From contig NZ_CP104861.1 of NCBI RefSeq assembly GCF_025426255.1, positions 3,906,001 to 3,970,000 on the forward strand: a stretch of DNA of 64,000 nucleotides, in the 5' to 3' direction. The position numbers were made by a program, and so were the translations under genes. The stretch comes from Pseudomonas fragi (GTDB taxonomy: Bacteria > Pseudomonadota > Gammaproteobacteria > Pseudomonadales > Pseudomonadaceae). Positions 34,670-43,767 of the stretch are shown here, piece after piece; positions within the stretch are counted from its first letter, which is position 1, and each line of letters starts with the position of its first letter. Below the pieces are notes generated by a model that did not search any database, was not told the DNA's origin, and saw only the letters and a list, made by a program, of their open reading frames with translations.

Positions 34670-34703
34670 CTTCTTATAGCGCCAAACCACGATTTACACA
34701 GGC

Positions 34704-34719
34704 TTACGACAATGCGACA
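34704..34719 (-). promoter_or_regulatory. ArgR-type operator half-site 2 upstream of aruC
   Basis: On the minus strand TGTCGC, eight bases, then AA exactly fits the ArgR half-site pattern. It lies 35-50 bp from the first site, an arrangement expected for two-site activation of the aru promoter. Confidence 0.65.
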
Positions 34720-34859
34720 TATTCCGTCACAAAGGCGCAGTTTAAACGCTGGGGCGTATTTACGGCAGCACTCTGGCGCGCTGATTTGCCCCCAAAGCAT
34801 GAGCATTGCCGCAACGGCAGGTCATGCTGGTTTCAGGGGCAGGATGGGGCGGGACGATT

Positions 34860-35840
34860 TCAGCCGCGTTCGGCGGGTGCCGATGACAACTCGAACGGGC
34901 TGCTGCTGCGGCGCTGGTTACGGTCTTCTCGCGGCGTCGCGCCGAAAAAGTTGCGATACGCACTGGAGAAATGCGGCCCAGACGAGAAACCACAGGACAA
35001 ACCGATCTGAATGATCGACTTGCTGGTCTGCATCAGCATTTGCCGGGCCTTGTTCAGGCGCAGCTCCAGGTAATACTGGCTGGGCACCCGATTGAGGTAT
35101 TGCTTGAAGATTCGCTCCAACTGCCGACGCGATACGCACACATGTTGGGCGATTTCGTCAGTGGTCAGCGGTTCCTCAATATTGGCTTCCATCAGCAACA
35201 CGGCCTGGGTCAGCTTGGGATGGCTGGAACCAAGGCGGTTTTGCAGCGGGATGCGTTGACGCTCGCCACCCTCGCGAATGCGCTCCACCACCAACTCTTC
35301 GGAAACCGCACCGGCCAGCTCAGCGCCATGATCACGGGCCAGCACAGCCAGCAACAAATCGAGCACCGACAACCCGCCACAGGCACTCAGGCGATCACGA
35401 TCCCAATCAAACAAATGACTGGTGGCAATCACCTTGGGGAAACGCTCGGCAAAATCATCCTGCCAGCGCCAATGCACCGCGGCACGATAACCATCGAGCA
35501 GGCCTAATTGCGCCAGCGGATAGACCCCGGCCGACAACCCGCCAATCACACACCCTGCCCGCACCAGCTGCTTGAGCGCGCTGCTCAAGGCTGGCGCCAG
35601 GGAGGTCGGAGGCTCGTCCGCCAGCAGGAACAGTTTTTGGCAACCTTCAAGCTTGCCGTTCCAGGGCTCGCCGGGCAATTGCCAGGCGCCTTCGATAGGC
35701 GGCTCGGCCTGCAGGAACAACAACTCGTAAACGACTTCAGGATGCACGCGCTGAGCAACACGCAACGCTTCCTCGGCCAGCGCCAGGGTCAAGGCTTTGG
35801 TGCTGGGCCAAATGAGGAAACCAATTCGATGGGCGGTCAT
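34860..35840 (-). CDS. argR: AraC-family arginine regulator ArgR
   Basis: A 326-residue regulator with an N-terminal DJ-1/PfpI-like domain (about 5-190; IGFLIWPSTKALTLALAEE, GGLSAGVYPLAQ) and a C-terminal AraC double HTH (about 215-320; TTDEIAQHVCVSRRQLERIFKQYL and QIGLSCGFSSGPHFSSAYR). In P. aeruginosa ArgR, unlike the enteric ArgR, is of this AraC type; it activates aru and aot and represses arginine synthesis. The position between aotP and aruC is conserved. It is probably expressed from the aot operon. Confidence 0.95.
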   Translation of the reverse strand: MTAHRIGFLIWPSTKALTLALAEEALRVAQRVHPEVVYELLFLQAEPPIEGAWQLPGEPWNGKLEGCQKLFLLADEPPTSLAPALSSALKQLVRAGCVIGGLSAGVYPLAQLGLLDGYRAAVHWRWQDDFAERFPKVIATSHLFDWDRDRLSACGGLSVLDLLLAVLARDHGAELAGAVSEELVVERIREGGERQRIPLQNRLGSSHPKLTQAVLLMEANIEEPLTTDEIAQHVCVSRRQLERIFKQYLNRVPSQYYLELRLNKARQMLMQTSKSIIQIGLSCGFSSGPHFSSAYRNFFGATPREDRNQRRSSSPFELSSAPAERG

Positions 35841-35955
35841 AGCGTGCTATCCGGAACGAAAACGGGAATAAAACCTATGCAACTAGCCTAGGCCAGCTGC
35901 GCGGGATGCGGAGCATGACCTATTTTGGTGCACAGAGGCAGTCTTAAAACTGCAG

Positions 35956-36720
35956 TTACTTCAAGCTGCCCGACAGAAACTGCTGCAACCGCTCGCATTG
36001 TGGATTGACCAGCACTTCACGCGGATTGCCGCTTTCCTCAACAATCCCTTTGTGCAGGAACACCAGCTGGTTTGACACTTCACGGGCAAAGCCCATTTCG
36101 TGAGTCACCACCACCATGGTCCGGCCTTCCTGCGCCAGGTCCTGCATCACCTTCAGTACATCACCCACCAGCTCCGGATCGAGGGCAGAGGTCGGCTCGT
36201 CAAACAGCATGACTTCAGGCTCCATCGCCAGCGCACGGGCAATCGCCACACGCTGCTGCTCACCGCCGGACATGTGCCCTGGGTAGGCATCCTTGCGATG
36301 GGACACGCCTACCTTGTTGAGGTAATGCTCGGCTTTTTCACGGGCCTCGGCCTTGGTCATCCCCAGCACGTGCACTGGCGCTTCCATGATGTTTTCCAAC
36401 GCGGTCATGTGCGACCACAGATTGAAATGCTGAAACACCATCGACAGGCGCGAACGCATGCGCTGCAACTGCTTGGGATCAGCAGCCTTGAGTGCACCGT
36501 CCTTGTTGGCAATCAGCTTGAGCTCTTCGCCATTGAGCAGGATCTTGCCTGCATGGGGTTGCTCAAGCAGGTTGATGCAGCGCAAAAAGGTACTTTTGCC
36601 GGAACCACTGGAACCGATGATGCTGATCACATCGCCCGCCTTGGCGGCCAGTGAAACGCCTTTGAGCACTTCATGACTGCCATAGCGTTTATGCAGGTCT
36701 TGGACTTCAAGTTTGTACAT
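35956..36720 (-). CDS. aotP: Arginine/ornithine ABC transporter ATPase AotP
   Basis: A 254-residue ABC ATPase of the amino-acid (HisP) class. Walker A is GSSGSGKST at 36-44, the signature is MSGGEQQRVAIARAL, and Walker B is VMLFDEPTSALDPE. It powers arginine import through AotQ and AotM. The start is placed at MYKLEVQDLHKRYG (36720); a slightly longer frame exists from 36735. Confidence 0.95.
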   Translation of the reverse strand: MYKLEVQDLHKRYGSHEVLKGVSLAAKAGDVISIIGSSGSGKSTFLRCINLLEQPHAGKILLNGEELKLIANKDGALKAADPKQLQRMRSRLSMVFQHFNLWSHMTALENIMEAPVHVLGMTKAEAREKAEHYLNKVGVSHRKDAYPGHMSGGEQQRVAIARALAMEPEVMLFDEPTSALDPELVGDVLKVMQDLAQEGRTMVVVTHEMGFAREVSNQLVFLHKGIVEESGNPREVLVNPQCERLQQFLSGSLK

Positions 36721-36743
36721 GCTGTCGGTTCTCACAAAAACAG

Positions 36744-37856
36744 TCAGTCGTTGAGCAAGCGCCCGTGACGCAAAGGCTCGCGCCCCGCCACTTTAGCCAG
36801 CCAGAAACCGGGTTGGGCATAACGCAGTCGCTCAACGGCAAACAACACGCCGGATGTTCCTGCGCATACCGTACTGACCCGGTCGGATAAAGGATCAATC
36901 ACTTCAAACAGCGGCTCGCCCACTTCAACCCAGGCGCCCACCGGACGTAAAAAACTCACCACACCGGGGTGCGGTGCAAATAACAACTCAGTGCCTTCGA
37001 ATGGCATGCCTTCGCACGCTTCATACTGCGCTACCGGCCAGTCGCCAGTGATCAGCCCCTGCTCGGCCAGAAACGCCAGAATGCCCTCGGCATAAGCCTC
37101 AGCCTGCGGGCGCCCGGTATCGGCTTGCCCACCCAGCTCCAGCGTGGTTGCCATGCAGGCCAATGGAATCTGCGCATCAGCAAACTGGCGCTGCAAGCGC
37201 AGCCACGGCAACGAACAGGCTTCATCGAAGGAGCTGCCGCCTGAATCCTCGGCCAGCAGACCAACACGCACATCCAGTCGCGCAGCCAGCGAACACCACT
37301 GCGGCCAATGCTGAGGCAAGGCATACATATGCAGTGCAGCGTCGGTCTCGCAGTGCAGGTCAAGCACGATATCCGCGCTGCAGGCATGGCTCAGCAACAC
37401 ACGCTGCATGCCTTGCAGCTGGCTGGCTGCAGGGGGCAGCTCGGACAACACATCAAGCATTGCCTGACGGATCAGTCGGGTATTGGCGTGCGGATCTTCG
37501 CCCAGGCGTCCTGCCAGCTTCTGCGCTACCGGCTCGCTCAACTCAACGAAATCGCGGTTGAAGTTCTTGCCGCTGCCAAACTCAAAACGCCCCTGATGAC
37601 TGCCTTGCAGCAGTTGGCCAAGCCCCAGGGGGTTGGCTACTGGCACCAATTCGATCACGCCGTTCAAGGCGCCTTGAGCTTCAAGTTCGGCCAGACGCTT
37701 CTTCAACTCCCAGGCACAGCGCATGCCCGGCAACTCATCGGCATGCAGGCTGGCCTGAATGTAGGCCTTGCGCTCACCCGCGCCAAACCGAAATACCGTC
37801 AAGTGGCGCTCAGAACCCAAGCTGTTCCAGGGCAACAGATGATCAATTCGTTCCAT
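36744..37856 (-). CDS. aotO: AotO, succinylglutamate desuccinylase/aspartoacylase-family protein
   Basis: A 370-residue zinc-hydrolase-like protein. The metal-binding region is QASLHADELPGMR, and DLHCETDAALHMY carries further ligands. It resembles AstE and aspartoacylases but is not the AST enzyme. In P. aeruginosa it lies within the aot import operon and is reported as dispensable for transport. Its substrate is unknown; a succinylated or acylated amino acid is a reasonable guess. Its start is one base after the aotM stop. Confidence 0.88.
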   Translation of the reverse strand: MERIDHLLPWNSLGSERHLTVFRFGAGERKAYIQASLHADELPGMRCAWELKKRLAELEAQGALNGVIELVPVANPLGLGQLLQGSHQGRFEFGSGKNFNRDFVELSEPVAQKLAGRLGEDPHANTRLIRQAMLDVLSELPPAASQLQGMQRVLLSHACSADIVLDLHCETDAALHMYALPQHWPQWCSLAARLDVRVGLLAEDSGGSSFDEACSLPWLRLQRQFADAQIPLACMATTLELGGQADTGRPQAEAYAEGILAFLAEQGLITGDWPVAQYEACEGMPFEGTELLFAPHPGVVSFLRPVGAWVEVGEPLFEVIDPLSDRVSTVCAGTSGVLFAVERLRYAQPGFWLAKVAGREPLRHGRLLND

Positions 37857-37857
37857 G

Positions 37858-38556
37858 TCAGGCCTTCCGTGGGGCCATGTAGCCCAGCCAGCGGCGCTCG
37901 GCCAGTTTGAACAGGCGCACCAGAATAAAGGTCAGACACAGGTAGAAAGCACCGGCCGTGATGTAGGCCTCAAACGGCAAGTAATACTGCGCATTGACGG
38001 TGCGCGCGGCGCCCGTAATGTCGATCAGAGTCACGATGGAGGCCAGACTGGTGGTCTGCAACATCATGATTACTTCGTTGCTGTATTGCGGCAGAGCCCG
38101 GCGCATGGCCGACGGCAGCAAGATACGGCGATACATTTTCGAGCGCGACATGCCCATTGCCTTGGCGGCTTCAATCTCGCCATTAGGCGTGGCCCGCAGG
38201 CTACCGGCAATGATTTCGGCGGTGTAGGCGCTGGTGTTGATGGCAAATGCCAAGCACGCGCAGAACGTCGCACTGGACAACAGCGGCCACATGAAACTGT
38301 CACGAACCACTTCAAACTGAGCCAGGCCGTAGTAGATCAGGAACAGCTGGACCAGCATCGGCGTGCCGCGAATCACGTAGGTAAAAAGCCAGGCAGGGAG
38401 GTTGACCCAGGCTTGCTTGGAAACCCGCATCAGCCCCAGCGGGACTGCTGCCAGCAAGCCGAAAAACAGCGAAATGCCGAGCAATTTCACGGTTTCCAGA
38501 AGCCCGCTCAAGTACAGCGGCATGCTGGCCCAGATGACGTTGTAGTCAAAGATCAT
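37858..38556 (-). CDS. aotM: Arginine/ornithine ABC transporter permease AotM
   Basis: A 232-residue HisM-type permease with about five membrane helices and the EAA loop GEIEAAKAMGMSRSKMYRRILLPSAMRRALP that contacts the ATPase. It pairs with AotQ to form the channel. Its start overlaps the aotQ stop by 4 nt. Confidence 0.95.
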   Translation of the reverse strand: MIFDYNVIWASMPLYLSGLLETVKLLGISLFFGLLAAVPLGLMRVSKQAWVNLPAWLFTYVIRGTPMLVQLFLIYYGLAQFEVVRDSFMWPLLSSATFCACLAFAINTSAYTAEIIAGSLRATPNGEIEAAKAMGMSRSKMYRRILLPSAMRRALPQYSNEVIMMLQTTSLASIVTLIDITGAARTVNAQYYLPFEAYITAGAFYLCLTFILVRLFKLAERRWLGYMAPRKA

Positions 38557-39242
38557 AGATCAGCCGCCCTTACGCCTACCGAGTAGCGCTTCTCAAGTTG
38601 TCGTAACGCCAGCAGCGAAACACTGGTCAGTACCAGGTACATCGCCGCAACCGCCAGGAAGAAAGTGAACGGCTCGCGGGTGGCATCTGCCGCCTGCTTG
38701 GCCTTGAACATCATGTCTTGCAAGCCGACTACCGAAATCAGGGCCGTGGCCTTGGTCAACACCAGCCAGTTATTGGTAAAGCCCGGAATCGCCAGGCGAA
38801 TCATCTGCGGCACCAATACCCGGAAAAACACCTGAAACGAACTCATCCCGTACGCCATGCCGGCCTCAGCCTGCCCCTTGGGGATGGCCATGAAAGCACC
38901 ACGAAAGGTCTCGGACAGGTAGGCGCCAAAAATAAAGCCCAAAGTGCCAATACCGGCCGCCAGCGGGTTCAAATCAATATAGTCGTCGTAGCCCAGCATT
39001 GGCGCCACGCGATTGAGCAAGTCCTGACCGCCGTAAAAAATCAGCAAAATCAGCACAAGGTCGGGAATCCCGCGGATTACCGTTGAATACAGATCGCCCA
39101 TCCAAGCCAGCCAACGTACCGGCGACAAGCGCAACGAAACACCGATCAGACCTAGAACAATGGCCAGGGCCATGGACGACAAGGCGAGCTGAAGCGTCAG
39201 CCAAGCGCCATCGAGGATGACAGCCCCGTAGCCTTTCAACAT
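38553..39242 (-). CDS. aotQ: Arginine/ornithine ABC transporter permease AotQ
   Basis: A 229-residue HisQ-type permease: MLKGYGAVILDGAWLTLQLAL at the start, and the EAA loop GQAEAGMAYGMSSFQVFFRVLVPQMIRLAIP. It is the partner of AotM in the inner membrane, 91 bp after the binding-protein gene. Confidence 0.95.
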   Translation of the reverse strand: MLKGYGAVILDGAWLTLQLALSSMALAIVLGLIGVSLRLSPVRWLAWMGDLYSTVIRGIPDLVLILLIFYGGQDLLNRVAPMLGYDDYIDLNPLAAGIGTLGFIFGAYLSETFRGAFMAIPKGQAEAGMAYGMSSFQVFFRVLVPQMIRLAIPGFTNNWLVLTKATALISVVGLQDMMFKAKQAADATREPFTFFLAVAAMYLVLTSVSLLALRQLEKRYSVGVRAADL

Positions 39243-39333
39243 GATTCAGGTCCTCAGAAATGGGGATGAAAAAATGGCGCAAACTTCAGAGATCCTGTCG
39301 CTTGCGCCATTTCGGACGAATAACTGCGATGTA

Positions 39334-40107
39334 TTACTGACCGTAAATATCGAAGTTGAAGTATTTGTCCTGGATTTGCTTGTACTTGCCGTTTTCACGC
39401 AGAGCCGTGATAGCAGCGTTGATCTTGTCTTTCAGGGCGTCGCCCTTGCGCACTGCGATACCCACGCCATCACCAAAGTATTTAACGTCGGTAAATGCCG
39501 GGCCTGCGAATGCGTAGCCTTTGCCAGCCGGGGTTTTCAGGAAACCGTCGTCCAGCAGGGTGGCGTCTGCAACGGTGCCATCAAGACGGCCCGCTTCTAC
39601 GTCCAGGTAGATTTCGTTCTGCGAACCGTAAGGCACTACGACTGCACCTTTAGGTGCCAGAACTTCCTTGGCGAAACGGTCGTGGATCGAACCGCGCTGT
39701 ACGCCGATTTTCTTGCCTTTGAGCTCATCCAGGCTGTCGCTGACCACAGTACCTTCCTTCATTACCAGGCGAGCCGGGGTCAGGTAGTACTTGTTGGTGA
39801 AATCGACAGACTTCTTGCGGTCTTCGGTGATGGACATCGAGGACAGGATCGCGTCGATTTTGCGTACTTTAAGCGCAGGGATCAGACCATCAAATTCTTG
39901 CTCGACCCACACACATTTGACCTGCATCTGCTCACACAGCGCATTACCGATGTCGTAGTCAAAACCTACGATACTGCCATCCGGGGCTTTGGAAGCAAAC
40001 GGAGGGTAAGCGGCTTCAATACCAATCTTCAGAGGTTTTTCAGCAGCAAAAGCCTGCAGGGACAGCACGGACAGTGCCAGGGCGCCAAGAAGCACGAGTT
40101 TCTTCAT
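39334..40107 (-). CDS. aotJ: Arginine/ornithine-binding periplasmic protein AotJ
   Basis: A 257-residue binding protein of the LAO/HisJ type. The signal peptide is MKKLVLLGALALSVLSLQAFA, cut before AEKPLKIG. The ligand-contact motif is AYPPFASKAPDGSIVGFDYD, and DAILSSMSITEDRKKSVDF follows. It captures arginine or ornithine and delivers it to AotQM. It is the first gene of aotJQMOP-argR. The ATG at 40107 is chosen by the signal peptide. Confidence 0.95.
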   Translation of the reverse strand: MKKLVLLGALALSVLSLQAFAAEKPLKIGIEAAYPPFASKAPDGSIVGFDYDIGNALCEQMQVKCVWVEQEFDGLIPALKVRKIDAILSSMSITEDRKKSVDFTNKYYLTPARLVMKEGTVVSDSLDELKGKKIGVQRGSIHDRFAKEVLAPKGAVVVPYGSQNEIYLDVEAGRLDGTVADATLLDDGFLKTPAGKGYAFAGPAFTDVKYFGDGVGIAVRKGDALKDKINAAITALRENGKYKQIQDKYFNFDIYGQ

Positions 40108-40272
40108 CTTAGGACTCCATCGGTAAGGGCAATAAAAGCAGAGTGAGCCTAAGCCCAATATGCGGAGGTTAAACCGGGAATGCGGCGCAACGTCCTACTG
40201 GCGTTGAGCTGAAATCAGCACAACAACGACGAGCGAGTGATCGGCATTCTAACGACAGGCTTCAAGCCGTTA

Positions 40273-40288
40273 TTTCTTCAATGCGACA
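40273..40288 (-). promoter_or_regulatory. ArgR-type operator half-site upstream of aotJ
   Basis: On the minus strand TGTCGC, eight bases, AA fits the same pattern as the two aruC sites, about 170 bp before aotJ. It would place import and catabolism under the same regulator. Confidence 0.55.
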
Positions 40289-40550
40289 ACTAATTACAGA
40301 TGCATCGAAAAAGGCGGTCTTGGATGTTGACAACTCTTCAAATAAATGCAAGAGGAAAAGACGTAGAACCTATAGAAGCTGCAAATAGCGGGCCTATTAT
40401 TCGCAAACCCTTCTATTCCGGCAAGTGCAGCGTTTCATCTTATTTTATAGCGGGTCAAATAGGGCTCTAAAACGGTGCTTTGGGTGTCGGAATGCCCCGT
40501 TGCTGTGCAGCCGGTTACATATGCGGTAACACTCCCTCCAACACTTCTCC

Positions 40551-40631
40551 TGTCGCCGCTGCCGCAGGCAGCGATTTAAATTCAAAGCGAAGGCCCTGCG
40601 CCCCTTATCGCAGCCTTCGGCAGCGGCTACA
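40551..40631. repeat. Intergenic inverted repeat of the GTAGCCGCTGCCG type
   Basis: The ends gtcgccgctgccg and cggcagcggctac are inverted copies. A sister copy is at 60272-60362. This is a second class of Pseudomonas palindromic intergenic repeat, different from the REPs at 12113 and 29533. Confidence 0.65.
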
Positions 40632-40644
40632 AGACCATTAATAA

Positions 40645-40675
40645 AAAACCCCGCCAGGCAGCGCCGGGCGGGGCT
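40645..40675 (-). terminator. Terminator of acsA
   Basis: Arms ccccgc and gcgggg (extended by imperfect pairs) lie 20 bp after the acsA stop and lead into a T-run on the minus strand. Confidence 0.75.
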
Positions 40676-40694
40676 CGATGACAATGAAAGCGCG

Positions 40695-42650
40695 TTACGC
40701 GACCTTCATGCTCTTGTGGGTTTCGATCAGATGTTGCACCACACCCGGATCGGCCAAGGTCGAAATATCGCCAAGACCGTCATACTCACCGGTAGCGATC
40801 TTGCGCAGGATCCGGCGCATGATTTTGCCCGAGCGGGTTTTCGGCAGGCCCGGCGCCCACTGGATCACATCCGGAGAGGCAATTGGACCGATCTCCTTGC
40901 GCACCCAGTTTTTCAACTCAAGGCGCAACGCTTCACTCGGTTCTTCGCCACCATTGAGGGTGACGTAGACATAGATCCCCTGCCCCTTGATGTCATGCGG
41001 CACGCCAACCACTGCAGCTTCAGCGACTTTAGGGTGCGCCACCATCGCGCTTTCGATTTCAGCCGTACCCATCCGGTGTCCGGACACGTTCAGTACGTCA
41101 TCTACACGACCGGTGATCCAGTAGTAGCCATCCTCGTCGCGACGCGCGCCGTCACCGGTGAAGTACATGCCACGGAAGGTCTTGAAGTAGGTGTCGACGA
41201 ATCGATCATGATCGCCATACAAGGTCCGCGCCTGCCCCGGCCACGAATCAAGAATCACCAGGTTACCCTCGGCAGCGCCCTCGATCAGGTTGCCCAGGTT
41301 ATCCACCAGCCCCGGCACCACACCGAAGAACGGACGTGCAGCAGAGCCCGGCTTGAGCGCATGCGCACCCGGCAGCGGGCTCATCATGCAAGCCCCGGTC
41401 TCGGTCTGCCACCAGGTATCCACGATTGGGCAGCGCTGTTTGCCGACCGTTGTGTAGTACCAGTTCCAGGCCTCAGGGTTGATTGGCTCACCCACCGAAC
41501 CCAGCAGGCGCAGGCTGGAGCCGTCGAAATCCTTAACCGCTGCCTGACCTTCAGCCATCATGGCGCGAATGGCGGTTGGCGCGGTGTAGAGAATGTTGAC
41601 CTTGTGCTTGTCGACAATTTTCGACACACGGGTGATGTCCGGATAGTTCGGCACACCTTCAAACAGCAACGTGGTCGCGCCGTTGGCCAACGGCCCGTAA
41701 ACGATATAGGTGTGACCGGTTACCCAACCCACGTCCGCCGTGCACCAGTAAACCTCGCCAGGACGGTAATCGAACACGCGCTCGTGGGTCATGGCCGCAT
41801 ACAGCAGGTAGCCACCCGTGGTGTGCTGCACACCCTTGGGCTTGCCGGTTGAGCCAGAGGTATAAAGGATGAACAAGGCTTCTTCGGCGCCCATTTCTTT
41901 CGGCGCGCAGTGCTTCGAGGCCACAGCCATCAAGTCGTGGTACCAGATATCACGGTGCTTGTACCAGGCAATGTCGCCGCCGGTGCGTTTGAACACGATA
42001 ATCTTCTGCACGCTCGAGGTGTCAGGGTTGGTCAGTGCCACATCGACATTGGCCTTGAGTGCCGTGCGTTTGCCGCCACGCAGACCTTCGTCTGCAGTGA
42101 TCACCACCTTGGACTTGCAGTCGATGATTCGCCCGGCCAGCGCCTCGGGCGAGAAGCCACCAAACACTACCGAGTGAATCGCGCCAATGCGGGTACACGC
42201 CAGCATAGCGACCACGGCTTCAGGCACCATCGGCATATAGATAGTGACAACGTCACCACGGTGTACATCCTGACCGCGCAAGGCGTTGGCCAGCTTGCAC
42301 ACTTCTTCGTGCAATTCGCGGTAGGTGATGTTGCGCTGCTCGGAAGGGTCGTCGCCCTCCCAAATGATCGCTACCTGATCGCCGCGCTCGGCAAGGTGGC
42401 GGTCCAGGCAGTTATAGGAAACGTTGAGGGTGCCGTCGGCGAACCATTTGATATCGACATGGTGATCGTCGAAGGAGGTCTGCTTGACGGTAGTAAAAGG
42501 CTTGATCCAGTCGAGACGCTTTGCTTGTTCGCGCCAGAAGCCATCCGGGTTGACGACGGACTGCTGGTACATCGCCTTGTAGGTCGCCTCGTCAGTCAGC
42601 GTATTAGCAGCGACTTCAGGGCGTACGGGATACAGGGAAGCGGCACTCAT
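40695..42650 (-). CDS. acsA: Acetyl-CoA synthetase
   Basis: A 651-residue AMP-forming ligase. The P-loop-like motif is YTSGSTGKPKGVQHTTGGYL, the adenylate-binding region is VDTWWQTETGACMMSP, and the C-terminal acetylation site lysine lies in PKTRSGKIMRRILRK. It makes acetyl-CoA from acetate, ATP and CoA. In PAO1 acsA (PA0887) also lies next to aotJ, so this edge of the arginine locus is conserved. The upstream start at 42650 gives the standard length. Confidence 0.96.
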   Translation of the reverse strand: MSAASLYPVRPEVAANTLTDEATYKAMYQQSVVNPDGFWREQAKRLDWIKPFTTVKQTSFDDHHVDIKWFADGTLNVSYNCLDRHLAERGDQVAIIWEGDDPSEQRNITYRELHEEVCKLANALRGQDVHRGDVVTIYMPMVPEAVVAMLACTRIGAIHSVVFGGFSPEALAGRIIDCKSKVVITADEGLRGGKRTALKANVDVALTNPDTSSVQKIIVFKRTGGDIAWYKHRDIWYHDLMAVASKHCAPKEMGAEEALFILYTSGSTGKPKGVQHTTGGYLLYAAMTHERVFDYRPGEVYWCTADVGWVTGHTYIVYGPLANGATTLLFEGVPNYPDITRVSKIVDKHKVNILYTAPTAIRAMMAEGQAAVKDFDGSSLRLLGSVGEPINPEAWNWYYTTVGKQRCPIVDTWWQTETGACMMSPLPGAHALKPGSAARPFFGVVPGLVDNLGNLIEGAAEGNLVILDSWPGQARTLYGDHDRFVDTYFKTFRGMYFTGDGARRDEDGYYWITGRVDDVLNVSGHRMGTAEIESAMVAHPKVAEAAVVGVPHDIKGQGIYVYVTLNGGEEPSEALRLELKNWVRKEIGPIASPDVIQWAPGLPKTRSGKIMRRILRKIATGEYDGLGDISTLADPGVVQHLIETHKSMKVA

Positions 42651-43065
42651 GTTTCATACCTCAATGCTTGTAGTTGTTGTTTTATGACCCTGTTTTAGCC
42701 GGGCCAGGCCGTGAGATCCATTCGACGTTGGTAGTAAGAAACACGCAGAAAAATCATGGTTTTTCTGCGCAAGGCTCAAGACCGGCACTTACAGCGTCTT
42801 ACTGCTCAACGCTCACCTTGCAAACGTCAAAAAAGAAGCCTGTTTTCGACGATTGTTGCAGAAACTGTCAATAGTCTTTATCAAAACTCCCTCTATATGC
42901 CCGGACGACACAGGCCTAAAATTCATCTCGCCAACCAAGGCACCGCGATTAACCCAAGTTACAGCCCCCACGAAGGCAAGTTTAATCGCTCTTCATTACT
43001 CGGTTTCACACGTAGCCTCACAAGGGCTGCGTGACCCCTCTCGACCTAAAACAGGTAATTTTGAA
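42651..43065. other. Divergent promoter region of acsA and the DUF2790 gene
   Basis: About 415 bp without a supportable gene. It should hold the acsA promoter. I could not assign a sigma-factor site with confidence. Confidence 0.45.
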
Positions 43066-43329
43066 ATGAAAGCGTTGTTAGTTCTGGCCCTGAGCAGTGT
43101 GTGTTTGACCGCCATGGCTGATGAAGTTAACGCACATGCTGCACATCAGCAGCCTGCCGTTGAACAGTATTCCTACTCGTCCGAACTGGATATCGCCAAA
43201 GTTATTTCCATGAGCGAAATCCCCAGCGTTTGCGAAGTCGTACCGGCCCAAATGGTCTACGAAGACTCGCAGGGCATGCAACACACCCTTGAGTACCGCG
43301 TAATGGGCAACGGTTGTTCCAACGGCTGA
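43066..43329 (+). CDS. DUF2790 family small exported protein
   Basis: An 87-residue protein with a signal peptide (MKALLVLALSSVCLTAMA, cleavage before DE). The short mature domain contains YSYSSELDIAKVISMSEIPSVCEVVPAQMVY and ends NGCSNG, with two cysteines that probably form a disulfide. DUF2790 proteins are common small periplasmic proteins in Pseudomonas; their function is unknown, though copies are often metal- or stress-responsive. The ATG at 43066 is selected by the signal peptide. Confidence 0.85.
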   Translation: MKALLVLALSSVCLTAMADEVNAHAAHQQPAVEQYSYSSELDIAKVISMSEIPSVCEVVPAQMVYEDSQGMQHTLEYRVMGNGCSNG

Positions 43330-43470
43330 TTAACGGCTCCCGATTTATTCCAGCGTTAATTAACTCACTTGTTAAAGCGATCCAACACGGCTCTTCTTGC
43401 AACTATCAACGTAACTTTATCGCCCTTGAAAAGTTGCCTGCCTGCGCCTGTATCGCACGGGAATTATTAA

Positions 43471-43767
43471 ATGAAACGTTCATTGATTGTGGCTTTCAGT
43501 TTGTCCGTCCTCGCCAGCACCGCATTTGCCGCCGACGGTTATGACCGCACACACGCAGCCACCTTTACCGAAGACGGTTACAACAGCACTCGCTCGGCCA
43601 GTTTTGCCGAAGATGGCTACGACAACACCCGCTCGGCCAGCTTTGCCGAAGATGGTTACGACAACACCCGCTCGGCCAGCTTTGCCGAAGATGGCTACGA
43701 CAACACCCGCTCGGCCGCCTTTGCCGAAGACGGTTACGACCGCACCAACGGCCATCGCCTCAGCTAA
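43471..43767 (+). CDS. Exported protein made of 13-residue tandem repeats
   Basis: A 98-residue protein. The signal peptide is MKRSLIVAFSLSVLASTAFA. The mature part is six repeats of about 13 residues with the consensus FAEDGYDNTRSAS; the three central ones are nearly identical at the DNA level (39-bp units). Each repeat has conserved acidic ED, Gly-Tyr and Arg residues. There is no enzymatic domain. The regular Tyr/Asp/Arg spacing suggests an extended or self-associating periplasmic or surface peptide. The repeats make copy-number variation between strains likely. It stands alone between the DUF2790 gene and nrdB. Confidence 0.8.
   Translation: MKRSLIVAFSLSVLASTAFAADGYDRTHAATFTEDGYNSTRSASFAEDGYDNTRSASFAEDGYDNTRSASFAEDGYDNTRSAAFAEDGYDRTNGHRLS

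Larger units (their letters stand above)
40108..40644. other. Intergenic region between aotJ and acsA
   Basis: About 540 bp without a supportable gene. It contains the ArgR-type site at 40273-40288 and an inverted repeat element at 40551-40631. A small minus-strand frame within it has no features and is rejected. Confidence 0.5.

Noticed and set aside
43550..43750. Regular 39-bp repeats that look at first like a CRISPR array
   Set aside because: The units are contiguous with no unique spacers, are in frame, and encode a signal-peptide protein. No cas genes are present.
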